DNA of 64,000 nt. It comes from G965240365 sp965240365 (GTDB lineage: Bacteria; Pseudomonadota; Gammaproteobacteria; Eutrophobiales; Eutrophobiaceae). Location of the stretch: contig OZ251218.1 in assembly GCA_965240365.1 (NCBI GenBank), positions 2,418,001-2,482,000 of the forward strand, in the 5' to 3' direction. Shown one piece after another: positions 42,586-51,575 of the stretch; position 1 is the first letter of the stretch; the number at the start of each line of letters is the position of its first letter. Under the pieces are notes generated by a model, which worked only from the letters and a program-made list of their open reading frames with translations, ran no database searches and was not told the origin of the DNA. A program made the position numbers and the translations under genes.

Positions 42586-43245
42586 TCATTGCGGCTGTTT
42601 CACCCTGCGCAGATAAGGCGTCTCTGCCTCCCAGCCGTCCGGGTAGGCGGCCCTGGCCTCTTCATCGCCGACCGCGGGGACAATAATCACATCCTCACCT
42701 TCCTGCCAGTTGGCCGGCGTGGCGACCCGGTGCCTGGCCGTGAGCTGGAGCGAGTCCAGCACGCGCAGGATCTCGGCAAAATTACGCCCGGTGGTCATGG
42801 GATAGGTCATCATCAGCTTGATGTTCTTGTCCGGGCCGATCACAAACACCGAGCGCACGGTGGCGTTGGTCGCGGCGGTGCGGCTGCCGGCGTCGCCGCT
42901 GGCATCGGCGGGGAACATATTGTAGAGCTTGGCGACATGGAGATCGGTGTCGGCGATCAGCGGGTAGCCCACGGGCGCGCCGCCGACCGCGCTGACATCG
43001 CCGATCCAGTTGTTGTGATCTTCGACAGAATCAACGCTGAGCGCGATAATTTTTGTATTGCGCCGGGCGAATTCAGTCTCGATAGCGGCCATGTAGCCGA
43101 GTTCGGTGGTGCAGACCGGCGTGAAGTCCTTGGGGTGGGAAAACAGCACCGCCCACTGCGCGCCGATCCACTCGTGAAAATCGATCCGCCCCTGGGTGGT
43201 TTCGGCCTGAAAATTGGGGGCCTCATCGTTGATGCGTAGTGCCAT
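42586..43245 (-). CDS. 1-Cys peroxiredoxin (Prx6 type)
   Basis: A 219-residue thiol peroxidase that reduces hydrogen peroxide and organic peroxides. The peroxidatic Cys45 sits in HPKDFTPVCTTELG, with the PXXXTXXC pattern complete. The long C-terminal arm (GRNFAEILRVLDSLQLTARH, then VATPANWQEGEDVII) is typical of the Prx6 group, which usually lacks a resolving cysteine; I see no other clear candidate. AGGAGA ribosome site before the ATG. It stands between the receiver gene and the SPOR gene without overlap. Confidence 0.93.
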   Translation of the reverse strand: MALRINDEAPNFQAETTQGRIDFHEWIGAQWAVLFSHPKDFTPVCTTELGYMAAIETEFARRNTKIIALSVDSVEDHNNWIGDVSAVGGAPVGYPLIADTDLHVAKLYNMFPADASGDAGSRTAATNATVRSVFVIGPDKNIKLMMTYPMTTGRNFAEILRVLDSLQLTARHRVATPANWQEGEDVIIVPAVGDEEARAAYPDGWEAETPYLRRVKQPQ

Positions 43246-43290
43246 AAGATTTCTCCTGGTAAATGTTCTCTGTAGATATTACAGGCTTGC

Positions 43291-43872
43291 TTAAATCTCT
43301 TCCCTTTTTAACCTGAGCAGCATAAAGTCCAGATCATTTGCCGAGAGCCGTTCCTTGACCTGTTGCAGCTTGCTGTCATTGCTATAGGGGCCGACCCGAA
43401 CCCGGTGTCTTACGTCCTGACCGTTGATCACCACCCGCTGTATATCGGCCTTGACGCCCACCAGCGCCAGTTGCGCCTTGACCTGATCAGCCGCCCCGTA
43501 TTCCTTGAAGGAACCGACCTGCAACACAAACAGGCCTGGCTCCGGGCTGTCCTGCCGCACGGGCGTTTCCTCCGCGCTTTCCCACTCCGATATATTGACC
43601 TCTTTGCCGCGCAGGATCTTGTAGAACTCAAATTCCGGTTTGACCTGCTCCGCCGGGGCCGCGCCGCGGCCGTCCTCGCGGGGCGCGGCCGCTTTGCCGG
43701 TATCCGTCAGCAGCGCGTTGTTGACTTCAATATCGGCGCTGTGCTCGTTGAAGTAAACGATCACGGCCACGAACAAACCCAGGCTCAGGCCCGTCAGGAA
43801 AGACAGTGCATGGCTGAAGCGCTCGCGCAGCGGCGGTTTCCGCTTTTTTATGTTCTTATAATCCCTGGCCAT
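43291..43872 (-). CDS. SPOR-domain protein (FtsN-like)
   Basis: A 193-residue bitopic membrane protein. A short basic cytoplasmic start (MARDYKNIKKRKPPLRERF) is followed by one membrane helix (about residues 22-40), a periplasmic linker, and a C-terminal SPOR domain (about 115-190: FVLQVGSFKEYGAADQVKAQL ... RHRVRVGPYS) that binds denuded septal peptidoglycan. The position directly after argS is where ftsN-like genes lie in many gammaproteobacteria, so a cell-division role is likely. ATG at 43872 is one base after the argS stop. Confidence 0.85.
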   Translation of the reverse strand: MARDYKNIKKRKPPLRERFSHALSFLTGLSLGLFVAVIVYFNEHSADIEVNNALLTDTGKAAAPREDGRGAAPAEQVKPEFEFYKILRGKEVNISEWESAEETPVRQDSPEPGLFVLQVGSFKEYGAADQVKAQLALVGVKADIQRVVINGQDVRHRVRVGPYSNDSKLQQVKERLSANDLDFMLLRLKREEI

Positions 43873-43873
43873 G

Positions 43874-45631
43874 TTACATCCGTTCCGGCGCATTGACGCC
43901 CAATATCGCCAGTCCGTTGCGGATTACCTCGCCGGTCGCATCGGCCAGCGCCAGTCTGGCATTACGGGTCGGCTCATCCCCGGCCAGAAACCGGCAGGCA
44001 TTGTAACAGCGATGGAAATCATTGGCCAAATCCAGCAGATAGTAAGCCAGTTGATGCGGTTCACAGGCGCCGGCGGCCTTTGCGATCAGGTCGGGATATC
44101 GGGCCAGGCCGCGCGCCAGCGCCATCTCATGCTCTCCGGTCAATGCCGCCAGGTTTGCCACGGCCGCGGCGGGCTTATAGTCATAGCCTTTTTCGGCCGC
44201 CTGCCGAAACACGCTGCAAATGCGGGCATGGGCATATTGTATATAATAAACCGGGTTATCGTTCGAGTGTGATTTGGCCAGTTCCAGGTCGAAATCCAGA
44301 TGTTGCCCGGCCTTGCGCAGGATATAAAAAAACCGGGCCGCGTCCTTGCCGGTCTCATCCTGTAGCTGCTTCAAGGTCACGAATTCACCTGAGCGGGTGG
44401 ACATCGGCAGCTTTTCCTGGCCGCGAAAGAGGCTTACAAACTGCACCAGCCGTATTTCCAGTTTGTCCGCGTGAAGCCCAAGCGCCCGCATGGCCGCCTT
44501 GACGCGCGCGATATAGCCGTGGTGGTCGGCCCCCCAGATATTGATCAGCCGGTCAAAGCCGCGCTCAATCTTTGCCCGGTGATAGGCAATGTCGGAGGCA
44601 AAATAGGTGGTCTCGCCATTCTCCCTGACCAGCACTCTATCCTTTACATCGCCCAGCTTTTTGGAATGGAACCATCTGGCCCCGTCTTTTGAATAAACGT
44701 GCCCGTTCTGTTCGAGTTTGTCTATACATGCCTCGATCCGGCCGCCCCTCAGCAGGTCGCGCTCTGGAAACCATTCATCGTATTCAACGCCAAATGCCGC
44801 CAGGTCTGTTTTGATCGCTCTCAAGACCCAATCAAGCCCCTTTTCAAGGATCAAGCAGTAATCTTCCGTCCCAAGTTCCTCTTTTGAATGCTTGATTAGA
44901 CTATCCATCATTTCTTCTTTTAGCACTCCCATTCCTTCTGCCACCATATTTGCGTTTAAAACTTCCCAACCTTTATTAAGGCGATTTCCATGCGCCTCTC
45001 TGAGTTCCGAGGCGATGGTCTTGATGTAATCGCCCTGATAGCCGTTGGACGGGAAGGGCAGTTCAGGCTTGAAATGTTGCAGGTAGCGCAGCCAGATACT
45101 CACGGCCAAGATATCCATCTGGCGGCCGGCGTCATTGACATAATATTCACAATGGACCGAAAAACCGGCCTTTTTGAGAAGCCCGGCGCAGGCCGCGCCA
45201 TAGGCCGCGGCGCGGCCATGCCCGACATGCAGCGGGCCGGTCGGGTTGGCCGAGACGAACTCAAGCAAGACCTTTTGTCCCCGGCCCAGTTCGCAATCAC
45301 CGAATTGCTCGCGTTGGTCGAGGATATCCTTGATCACGGCTAGAAACGCGCTTTTTTTGAGGAAAAAATTGATGAAGCCGGGGCCGGCGATCTCGATCTT
45401 GTCAATGCTGTCGTCCGCCGGCAGTTGCTCGACAATCCGGCCGGCCAGTTCGCGCGGGTTCATCCTGGCCGCCCCGGCCAGCAGCAGGGCAATGTTGCTG
45501 CTAAAATCACCGTGCGCCGCGCCGCGGGCGGGTTCCACCCGCGTCGGACAGTCTTTATCGGCCGCGATAAGTTGCCGCCGTTTGAGTTCATCGAGCGCCG
45601 TGTCCGTGAGTGCCTGCAGCCGTTGTTTCAA
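43874..45631 (-). CDS. argS: Arginyl-tRNA synthetase
   Basis: Charges tRNA-Arg, class I synthetase. The HIGH-like motif is PLHVGHGRA, and the KMSKS loop is replaced by LPMSTRSGEF, as usual for ArgS. The C-terminal DALR anticodon domain is present (YIQYAHARICSVFRQA). The frame stays open back through MITE-B to 46012, but the family begins near LKQRLQALTDTAL, so I start at the TTG at 45631, giving 585 residues. A TTG start is less usual for an essential gene; the ribosome site is weak. MITE-B copy 2 lies about 80 bp upstream, on the promoter side. Confidence 0.94.
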   Translation of the reverse strand: MKQRLQALTDTALDELKRRQLIAADKDCPTRVEPARGAAHGDFSSNIALLLAGAARMNPRELAGRIVEQLPADDSIDKIEIAGPGFINFFLKKSAFLAVIKDILDQREQFGDCELGRGQKVLLEFVSANPTGPLHVGHGRAAAYGAACAGLLKKAGFSVHCEYYVNDAGRQMDILAVSIWLRYLQHFKPELPFPSNGYQGDYIKTIASELREAHGNRLNKGWEVLNANMVAEGMGVLKEEMMDSLIKHSKEELGTEDYCLILEKGLDWVLRAIKTDLAAFGVEYDEWFPERDLLRGGRIEACIDKLEQNGHVYSKDGARWFHSKKLGDVKDRVLVRENGETTYFASDIAYHRAKIERGFDRLINIWGADHHGYIARVKAAMRALGLHADKLEIRLVQFVSLFRGQEKLPMSTRSGEFVTLKQLQDETGKDAARFFYILRKAGQHLDFDLELAKSHSNDNPVYYIQYAHARICSVFRQAAEKGYDYKPAAAVANLAALTGEHEMALARGLARYPDLIAKAAGACEPHQLAYYLLDLANDFHRCYNACRFLAGDEPTRNARLALADATGEVIRNGLAILGVNAPERM

Positions 45632-45711
45632 TTTTGCAATCCTGCCCTGAAAAAGCCGAGCATTATAATCGCTTCGGGCCGCGGACAGAAGCCGGATTGT
45701 GCCGATCGCCC

Positions 45712-45977
45712 AGGGCCTGTTTACCCTATGTTGGCCGTCCTGCTTGAGTCTGTTTTGCGCGCCAGCAAGGCGGAAGGAGCGCAGTGTAGTTGCGCTACTC
45801 AAGCGACTGACAACGAAGCTGGGGCGCAAAACAGGCCAAGCCCTACGGGTTGTGTCCCAAACTGCGCCACTCGGCGTTGCTTGTCGCTCATTTGGAATGA
45901 CCAAACTACGCTCCGCGCGCCTTGATTGGCGCAGTTTGGGACACAACAGGACGGCCAACATAGTGTAAACAGGCCCT
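45712..45977. mobile_element. MITE-B copy 2 (266 bp)
   Basis: Same length and orientation as copy 1 at 40657-40922. The only difference I find is TTTACCC in place of TTTACAC in the left terminal repeat. The right end forms the stop codon TAG of priA. The left flank is CA and the right flank TA. Confidence 0.9.
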
Positions 45978-48171
45978 AAGTCATATCCTGCGGATCGATA
46001 TCCATGGACCACCTGACCCGGCCGGCCGATTTCAATGCCTCAAGCCTGGCCAGCCAGGCGTCCAGGTCTTGATGCAGGCTGTTTCTGTCCGCGGCCTGCA
46101 ACACAAGTTGATAGCGCTCGCGCCCGCCTCGTTTTTCAATGAGCGCCGGCAGCGGCCCATATACCTCAACCGCGGGGTTGCCGAGCCGTTTGAATTGCCT
46201 AAGCGCCTCGTTCAGAAAGTGTTTTACCGCGCCGCCCTCGTGCGCCTCGGCCCTCAGCAGGGCCATGCGGGTGAAGGGCGGCAGGCGGGATAATTGTCTT
46301 TCCCGCAGCAATTCGGCGGCAAAGGCGGCATAACCCTGTTCTATAAGGCTATGAAACAGGCCGTGGCCCGGGTAATGGGTTTGAATCGTGACGCTGCCCG
46401 GCTTGCTGCCGCGCCCGGCCCGGCCGCTGACCTGCATGAACAGTTGCGCGAGCCGTTCGCCGGCCCTGAAGTCGGCCGAAAACAGGCCGCGATCGGCGTC
46501 AATAATCGCCGTGAGCGTGACCGCGGGGAAATGATGGCCCTTGGCCAGCATCTGGGTGCCGATCAGGATATCGATCCTGGCGTTCAGCACGTCATCAAAC
46601 AGTCGCGTGAGCGCCGCCTTGCCCTGCACGGTATCGCGGTCGATGCGCGCGATTCCGGCCCCGGGGAACAGCCGTTTTAATTGTTCCTCGATGCGTTCGG
46701 TGCCGTGTCCCAGCAGCAACAGGGGCCGCTCGCAGGCGGGGCAATGGCTTAAAGGTCTTTTGCCGCCGCCGCAATGGTGGCAGCGCAGTCTGTTGCTCTT
46801 TTTATGATAAGTATAGGGCCGCTCGCAACGTTGGCATTGGGCGTGCCAGGCGCACTGGTGGCAATACAGGTGGACGGCATAGCCGCGGCGGTTTAAAAAC
46901 AGCAGCGCCTGATTGCCTTCTGCCAGTTGGGCGCCGATTTCATCCACCAGTTCCTGCGCCAGCGCGCCGCGCATTTTCCGGCCGCGAATGTCCAGCAGGC
47001 GAAAGCCGGGCGGCCTGGCCGGCCCGGCCCGCCGTGTCAATCGGATAGGGGTATAACGCTGCCGCTCGACATTCAGCAGCGATTCAAGCGAGGGCGTGGC
47101 CGAGCCTAAAATGATGTTTACTCCGTCCCTGGCGGCCCGCTTGATCAGCATGTCTCTGGCGTGATAGCGAAAGCCGTCCTGCTGTTTGTAGGACAGGTCA
47201 TGTTCTTCGTCAATGATGTACAGGCCCGGCCTGGCCAGCGGCGTCCAGACCGCCGAGCGGGTGCCGAGCACCAGCCCGGCCTCGCCGGAGCGCGCCTGCT
47301 GCCAGTATTGCAGGCGTTCCAGTTCGCTCAGGCCGGAATGCTGGATGGCGATCGGGAGCCTGAAACGCGCCTGGCAACGCCGGATCAATTGCGGGATCAG
47401 GCCGATCTCGGGCAACAATAGCAGGCATTGCCGGCCCGACCTGAGCGCCGGTTCAAGCAGGGCGAGATAGACCTCGGTCTTGCCGCTGCCCGTGACCCCG
47501 TCCAGCAAGAACACCCCGTGCCCGGCGGGGCGGTCGAGAACGGTGTTGACGGCCCGCCTTTGTTCCTCATTGAGGCGGATGTTTTTCTGCGTGAAGAAGG
47601 GGGCGGCCTGATCGGTTTTAAGCGCCAGGCCCTTGTTCAGGAGCGCGTTCAGTGTCCTTTGCGGCTGGGCAAACTCCGGCCCGAGTTCGGATTCATGCGC
47701 GGGTTTTTGCCGTTGTTGCAGCCAGGCCAGCAGGCGCGCCTGGCGGGGCGATTTTTTTAGCCGGGCGGGGTCGATGGCCCGGCCGGCCTCCGACAGGCCC
47801 CAGCAGGCGGGTTTGACATTGTCGAATTTTCGCTTTTTTCTGAGCCGGGCGGGCAGGGCATTGAACACGGCTTCGCCCACGGGATGGTGGTAATAGCGGC
47901 CGGCCCATGTGATCCATTCGAGGTGCCAGGGGTCGAAGACCGGCTCCTCATCCATGAGCCGGATCACCTGTTTGAGCTTGTCCGCCGGATATTCACTCCG
48001 GTCCTGGCACTGGAGGATAATGCCGATCGCCTCTTTGCGTCTGCCGAACGGGACCAGGACCCTCATGCCGGGCGCGGCCTTTTGCCTGGCCGCCACCGGC
48101 AATAAATAATCGAATGCGCGTCTGAGCGGCGTGGCGATCGCCACGCGGGCGATGCGTTTGTCTTCGGTCAT
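45976..48171 (-). CDS. priA: Primosomal protein N' (replication restart helicase PriA)
   Basis: 3'-5' DNA helicase that reloads the replisome at stalled forks. The 731-residue protein has an N-terminal DNA-binding domain (RVAIATPLRRAFDYLLP), Walker A LDGVTGSGKTEVYL, the DEEH box, an eight-cysteine zinc region (CHQCAWHAQCQRC ... CHHCGG ... CPAC) and the motif V/VI region IGTQMLAKGHHFP and QVSGRAGRG. Length is normal. The last codons ending DPQDMT are followed by a TAG whose last two bases come from the MITE-B copy 2 junction. Assignment is firm. Confidence 0.96.
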   Translation of the reverse strand: MTEDKRIARVAIATPLRRAFDYLLPVAARQKAAPGMRVLVPFGRRKEAIGIILQCQDRSEYPADKLKQVIRLMDEEPVFDPWHLEWITWAGRYYHHPVGEAVFNALPARLRKKRKFDNVKPACWGLSEAGRAIDPARLKKSPRQARLLAWLQQRQKPAHESELGPEFAQPQRTLNALLNKGLALKTDQAAPFFTQKNIRLNEEQRRAVNTVLDRPAGHGVFLLDGVTGSGKTEVYLALLEPALRSGRQCLLLLPEIGLIPQLIRRCQARFRLPIAIQHSGLSELERLQYWQQARSGEAGLVLGTRSAVWTPLARPGLYIIDEEHDLSYKQQDGFRYHARDMLIKRAARDGVNIILGSATPSLESLLNVERQRYTPIRLTRRAGPARPPGFRLLDIRGRKMRGALAQELVDEIGAQLAEGNQALLFLNRRGYAVHLYCHQCAWHAQCQRCERPYTYHKKSNRLRCHHCGGGKRPLSHCPACERPLLLLGHGTERIEEQLKRLFPGAGIARIDRDTVQGKAALTRLFDDVLNARIDILIGTQMLAKGHHFPAVTLTAIIDADRGLFSADFRAGERLAQLFMQVSGRAGRGSKPGSVTIQTHYPGHGLFHSLIEQGYAAFAAELLRERQLSRLPPFTRMALLRAEAHEGGAVKHFLNEALRQFKRLGNPAVEVYGPLPALIEKRGGRERYQLVLQAADRNSLHQDLDAWLARLEALKSAGRVRWSMDIDPQDMT

Positions 48172-48276
48172 TGTTCTGGCCGTGTTTGCGGCTGTATTGG
48201 CGGTAATAACTGCCCCTGTTCAGCCGTGGCGCCCGGCCGCCCCGCGCCGTTGTTTCCCGGGTGGGGGCGGCAGCGC

Positions 48277-48876
48277 TCAGCGGTCGGCAAGTTGCTCGAC
48301 TTTAGCCAGGCTTGCGCGCCGCATGGCCCGGCCGCTGATCGGATCTATGGGCGCGGTATTTTTATGGGCGGAGGGCAGGATAAGCAATACGATATCAATA
48401 TCGCCGGCGATAAACCTGAGCGCCGGGAAGTAGGCCGGTCTCTGTTTGCCCATCTTCAGGCGGCGCTCGACCGCGCGGCTTGGGATGCCATGTTGCGCCA
48501 GAAACAGCGCGATCGGCTCCGGCGCATCGGCAAACAGATGCAGCAGGATTTCAGAACGCGGGCCGGCCGTGCCGGTCAGCACCGGCCCGGCCAGACAGGG
48601 TTCATAGCGTTTAAGCAGGCGCATCGCCCGCAGCGCCGTCTGCCGCATTTTGGCCAGGTTTGAGGCATGTTCCCCGGCGCAGAACAGCGCCTGATAATCG
48701 ATCAATGCGGTCTCTATTTCGCGGTTGCTGGGAAATAGCCCCTTATTATTGACGCCAAGCCGGCCGGCCGCCTTTCTTTTGGCCTCCAGATAATCTTCCA
48801 GGCCATCGGTTTGCATAAGTTTGGCGGCTGCAACCGCGATTTCCCTCCTGATCCGGCTGTTTATACTGGCGCGCAT
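48277..48876 (-). CDS. Conserved protein, nucleotidyltransferase-like fold
   Basis: A 199-residue protein starting MRASINSRIRREIAVAAAKLM at the ATG at 48876; the longer frame overlaps ponA. It is familiar as a gammaproteobacterial protein of unknown function. The first half is helical (LEDYLEAKRKAAGRLGV, NREIETALIDYQALF). The second half (YEPCLAGPVLTGTAGPRSEILLHLFADAPEPIALFL ... FIAGDIDIVLLILP) has the look of a nucleotidyltransferase core. No function should be assigned. It follows ponA by 7 bp, so it is probably co-transcribed with it. Confidence 0.7.
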   Translation of the reverse strand: MRASINSRIRREIAVAAAKLMQTDGLEDYLEAKRKAAGRLGVNNKGLFPSNREIETALIDYQALFCAGEHASNLAKMRQTALRAMRLLKRYEPCLAGPVLTGTAGPRSEILLHLFADAPEPIALFLAQHGIPSRAVERRLKMGKQRPAYFPALRFIAGDIDIVLLILPSAHKNTAPIDPISGRAMRRASLAKVEQLADR

Positions 48877-48883
48877 GAGGATC

Positions 48884-51379
48884 CTAAAATAATTGTTCGG
48901 GGATGACCTCGGCGTCGGGTTTGCGCACCAAAACATCCGGCCGTTGGTCCGCCGGGCCGGCGCCGGGCGCATGCTCAAGCCGGAACACCTCAAAGATCGC
49001 CGCGGGATTGTCGGCGCCGGCCAGTTGCCCGCTGGCGGGGTCAATGCGCACATTAACCAGACCCTCGGGCCGGGCCATGACCGACTCGGGCATGCCTTCA
49101 AGGGCAATTTTCATATAATCGATCCACATCGGCAGGGCGGCCCTGGAGCCGTTTTCGCGGTTGCCCAGTGGCTTGAACCGGTCAAAGCCGACCCAGGCGA
49201 CCGTGACCAGATCCGGGTTAAAACCCGAAAACCAGGCGTCATGCTGATCATTGGTGGTGCCGGTCTTGCCCGCCAGATCCCGGCGCTGGAGTTGCAGCGC
49301 GCGGCGGCCCGTGCCCAGCTTGACCACATCGCGCAGCATTGAATTCATAATCCAGATATTTTCCGCGCTGACCACCCTCGGCGCGAGCGTTTCCGGCATG
49401 GCCGTGTCCGGCGCTACGGTCGTGTCCGCGAGCTCGGGCCCGGTGTCGCCCTGGCCGGCAGCCGCCGGCGTCGCGGGCATGGTTTCTGCCGGCGCGGCCT
49501 CTGTCGGCGCCGGGTTGTCTGTAAGTATGGCCGCCGCCGTCTCGCATTCGGGGCAGGCCCGCGCGGGGCTGGCGGTATAGACCGGCCGCGCATCATAGGT
49601 CTTGATTTCGGCAATATAATAAGGGTCAATCAGATAGCCGCCGTTGGCAAACACGCTATAGGCCCGCGCCATTTCCCACGGGGAAAGTTCGGCGCTGCCC
49701 AGCGATAAAGAGAGATTGCGCGGCAGTTCTTCGGCCTTGAAGCCGAATTTCTGGATATGGGCCAGGGCGGTATCGATCCCGATTGCGTCCAGCAGGCGCA
49801 CCGATACCAGATTGCGCGAATGCGTCAGCGCCTCCCTGAGTCGGGTCGGCCCGTGGTGCTTGCGGCTGTAATTTTCCGGGCGCCATTCGGCCGCAATGCC
49901 GGGTTCGGCAAACACGACCGGCGCGTCATTGATCACGGTCGCGGCCGTATTGCCGGCGGCGATGGCCGCGGAATAGATAAACGGCTTGAAACCCGAGCCG
50001 GGCTGTCTTCTGGCCTGGGTGACACGGTTAAATTTATTGCGGTAAAAATCAAAGCCGCCCGCCAGCGCGAGGATGCGGCCGTCATCCGGCCGCAGCGATA
50101 TCAGCGCGCCTTCCACCTCGGGCACCTGCGACAGGGCCCAGTCTCCCGTCTCGGTTTCCAGCAGCCGGATGACATCGCCCGGCCGGGCGATGTCCGCGGC
50201 CCGCTCCGGCGCGGCCCCGCGGCGGTTTTCACTGATATATTTTCTGGCCCATTTCAATCCGTCCCAGTCGATCGTGACCTGACCGATGCCGGCCAGCCAG
50301 GCGTCTATGGATTGCTCGTTGACCCCGGTGACGATGGCCGGGTACAGGTTGCCAAGCACGGGGAAGCGCTTGAGCATCCTGTCCAGTTCCGCGCTATCGG
50401 TGTCTGTCTGGTATTCCAGCCGGTCCTCGGGGCCGCGGTAGCCGTGCCGCTGGTCATAGGCCAGCAGGGTTCGGCGCAGGGCCTGGTTGGCGGCCAGTTG
50501 ATTTTGGTCCGCTATGGTCGAACTCACAACCAGCCCGCCGGTGTAGGCCGCTTCGCCCTGTTCGGCGACCAGATCGCTCCTGATCATCTCGGCGATGTAA
50601 GGCGCCTCAAGCCCGGTCGCGGCCCTGTGCAGGGAGGCCGAGACGGGGGCCGCGCGCGCCTCCCGGTATTGCTCGGCGCTGATGAACGCCAGGGCATGCA
50701 TCCGTTCCAGCACATAGTCGCGCCGTTGCAGCCCCTTGTCGGGATTGGTGACCGGATTGGTCGCGGACGGGGCCTTGGGCAGCCCGGCGATCATCGCCGT
50801 CTGGGCCAGCGTCAGTTCGCCGATATCCTTGCCGTAATAGACCTCGGCCGCCGCGCTGACGCCATAGGCGCGCTGGCCCAGATAGATCTTGTTGAGGTAG
50901 AGTTCAAGGATCTCGTCCTTGCCGAGCTCGCGTTCAATCTTCAGGGCCAGGAAAATCTCGTTCAGTTTTCTGACATAGGTTTTTTCACGGCTCAGGAAGA
51001 AATTTCTTGCGACCTGCATGGTGATCGTGCTGCCGCCCTGCGTTTTTGAGCCTGTTCTGATCAACTCATAGGCGGCCCGCAGCAGCCCCTGCCAGTCCAC
51101 CCCCGGGTGGTGGTAGAAACGATCGTCTTCCGCGGCCAGAAACGCCTGGATCATCTGTTCGGGCACCGCCTCTGCTTCGACCGGCGTGCGCCGCTTTTCG
51201 CCAAACTCGGCGATCAGGGATAATTCCGCGCTATAGACCCTGAGCGGCACCTGCATTCTCGTGTCCTTGAGCGCGGCGATATCCGGCAGGCCGGGCAGGA
51301 TATACCAGGCCGCGGCGCCGACCGCGATGAGGCCGAACAGCGGCAGGGCGAGCAGCAAATTAAGGATAAACCGCAACAT
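48884..51379 (-). CDS. mrcA: Penicillin-binding protein 1A
   Basis: Bifunctional peptidoglycan synthase. The 831-residue protein has an N-terminal signal anchor (LNLLLALPLFGLIAVGAAAWYI) and a GT51 glycosyltransferase with catalytic Glu in AFLAAEDDRFYHHPG and GGSTITMQVARNFFLS. It has an OB-like insert, and a transpeptidase with SXXK serine in PGSGFKPFIY, SRN in THSRNLVSV and KTGTT near the end. A Pro/Ala/Thr-rich insert of about 50 residues (roughly 640-690) lies just before the KTG part. Divergent from pilM, the conserved gammaproteobacterial arrangement. Confidence 0.95.
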   Translation of the reverse strand: MLRFILNLLLALPLFGLIAVGAAAWYILPGLPDIAALKDTRMQVPLRVYSAELSLIAEFGEKRRTPVEAEAVPEQMIQAFLAAEDDRFYHHPGVDWQGLLRAAYELIRTGSKTQGGSTITMQVARNFFLSREKTYVRKLNEIFLALKIERELGKDEILELYLNKIYLGQRAYGVSAAAEVYYGKDIGELTLAQTAMIAGLPKAPSATNPVTNPDKGLQRRDYVLERMHALAFISAEQYREARAAPVSASLHRAATGLEAPYIAEMIRSDLVAEQGEAAYTGGLVVSSTIADQNQLAANQALRRTLLAYDQRHGYRGPEDRLEYQTDTDSAELDRMLKRFPVLGNLYPAIVTGVNEQSIDAWLAGIGQVTIDWDGLKWARKYISENRRGAAPERAADIARPGDVIRLLETETGDWALSQVPEVEGALISLRPDDGRILALAGGFDFYRNKFNRVTQARRQPGSGFKPFIYSAAIAAGNTAATVINDAPVVFAEPGIAAEWRPENYSRKHHGPTRLREALTHSRNLVSVRLLDAIGIDTALAHIQKFGFKAEELPRNLSLSLGSAELSPWEMARAYSVFANGGYLIDPYYIAEIKTYDARPVYTASPARACPECETAAAILTDNPAPTEAAPAETMPATPAAAGQGDTGPELADTTVAPDTAMPETLAPRVVSAENIWIMNSMLRDVVKLGTGRRALQLQRRDLAGKTGTTNDQHDAWFSGFNPDLVTVAWVGFDRFKPLGNRENGSRAALPMWIDYMKIALEGMPESVMARPEGLVNVRIDPASGQLAGADNPAAIFEVFRLEHAPGAGPADQRPDVLVRKPDAEVIPEQLF

Positions 51380-51575
51380 TTCAAGTATGATACTATTCCT
51401 GAAATCAATAATATTGTTTATTTTTCGCCAATCGTTGTAAAATTTGCGGCCTTGTGGCGGGAAGAATTCAAAAAATGGTTGTTTTTTAAATTTTTGTTGT
51501 TTAAATTATTTTTCCGGTTAATATCAGGTTTCATGCAAGCAATTATTACTATGACGCTCTAGAGAAGGAATAGCC

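Noticed and set aside
43874..46012. ArgS with a 127-residue N-terminal extension
   Set aside because: The extension is translated from MITE-B copy 2. The same peptide is read from copy 1 at 40.7 kb, so it is an open frame of the repeat and not part of ArgS.
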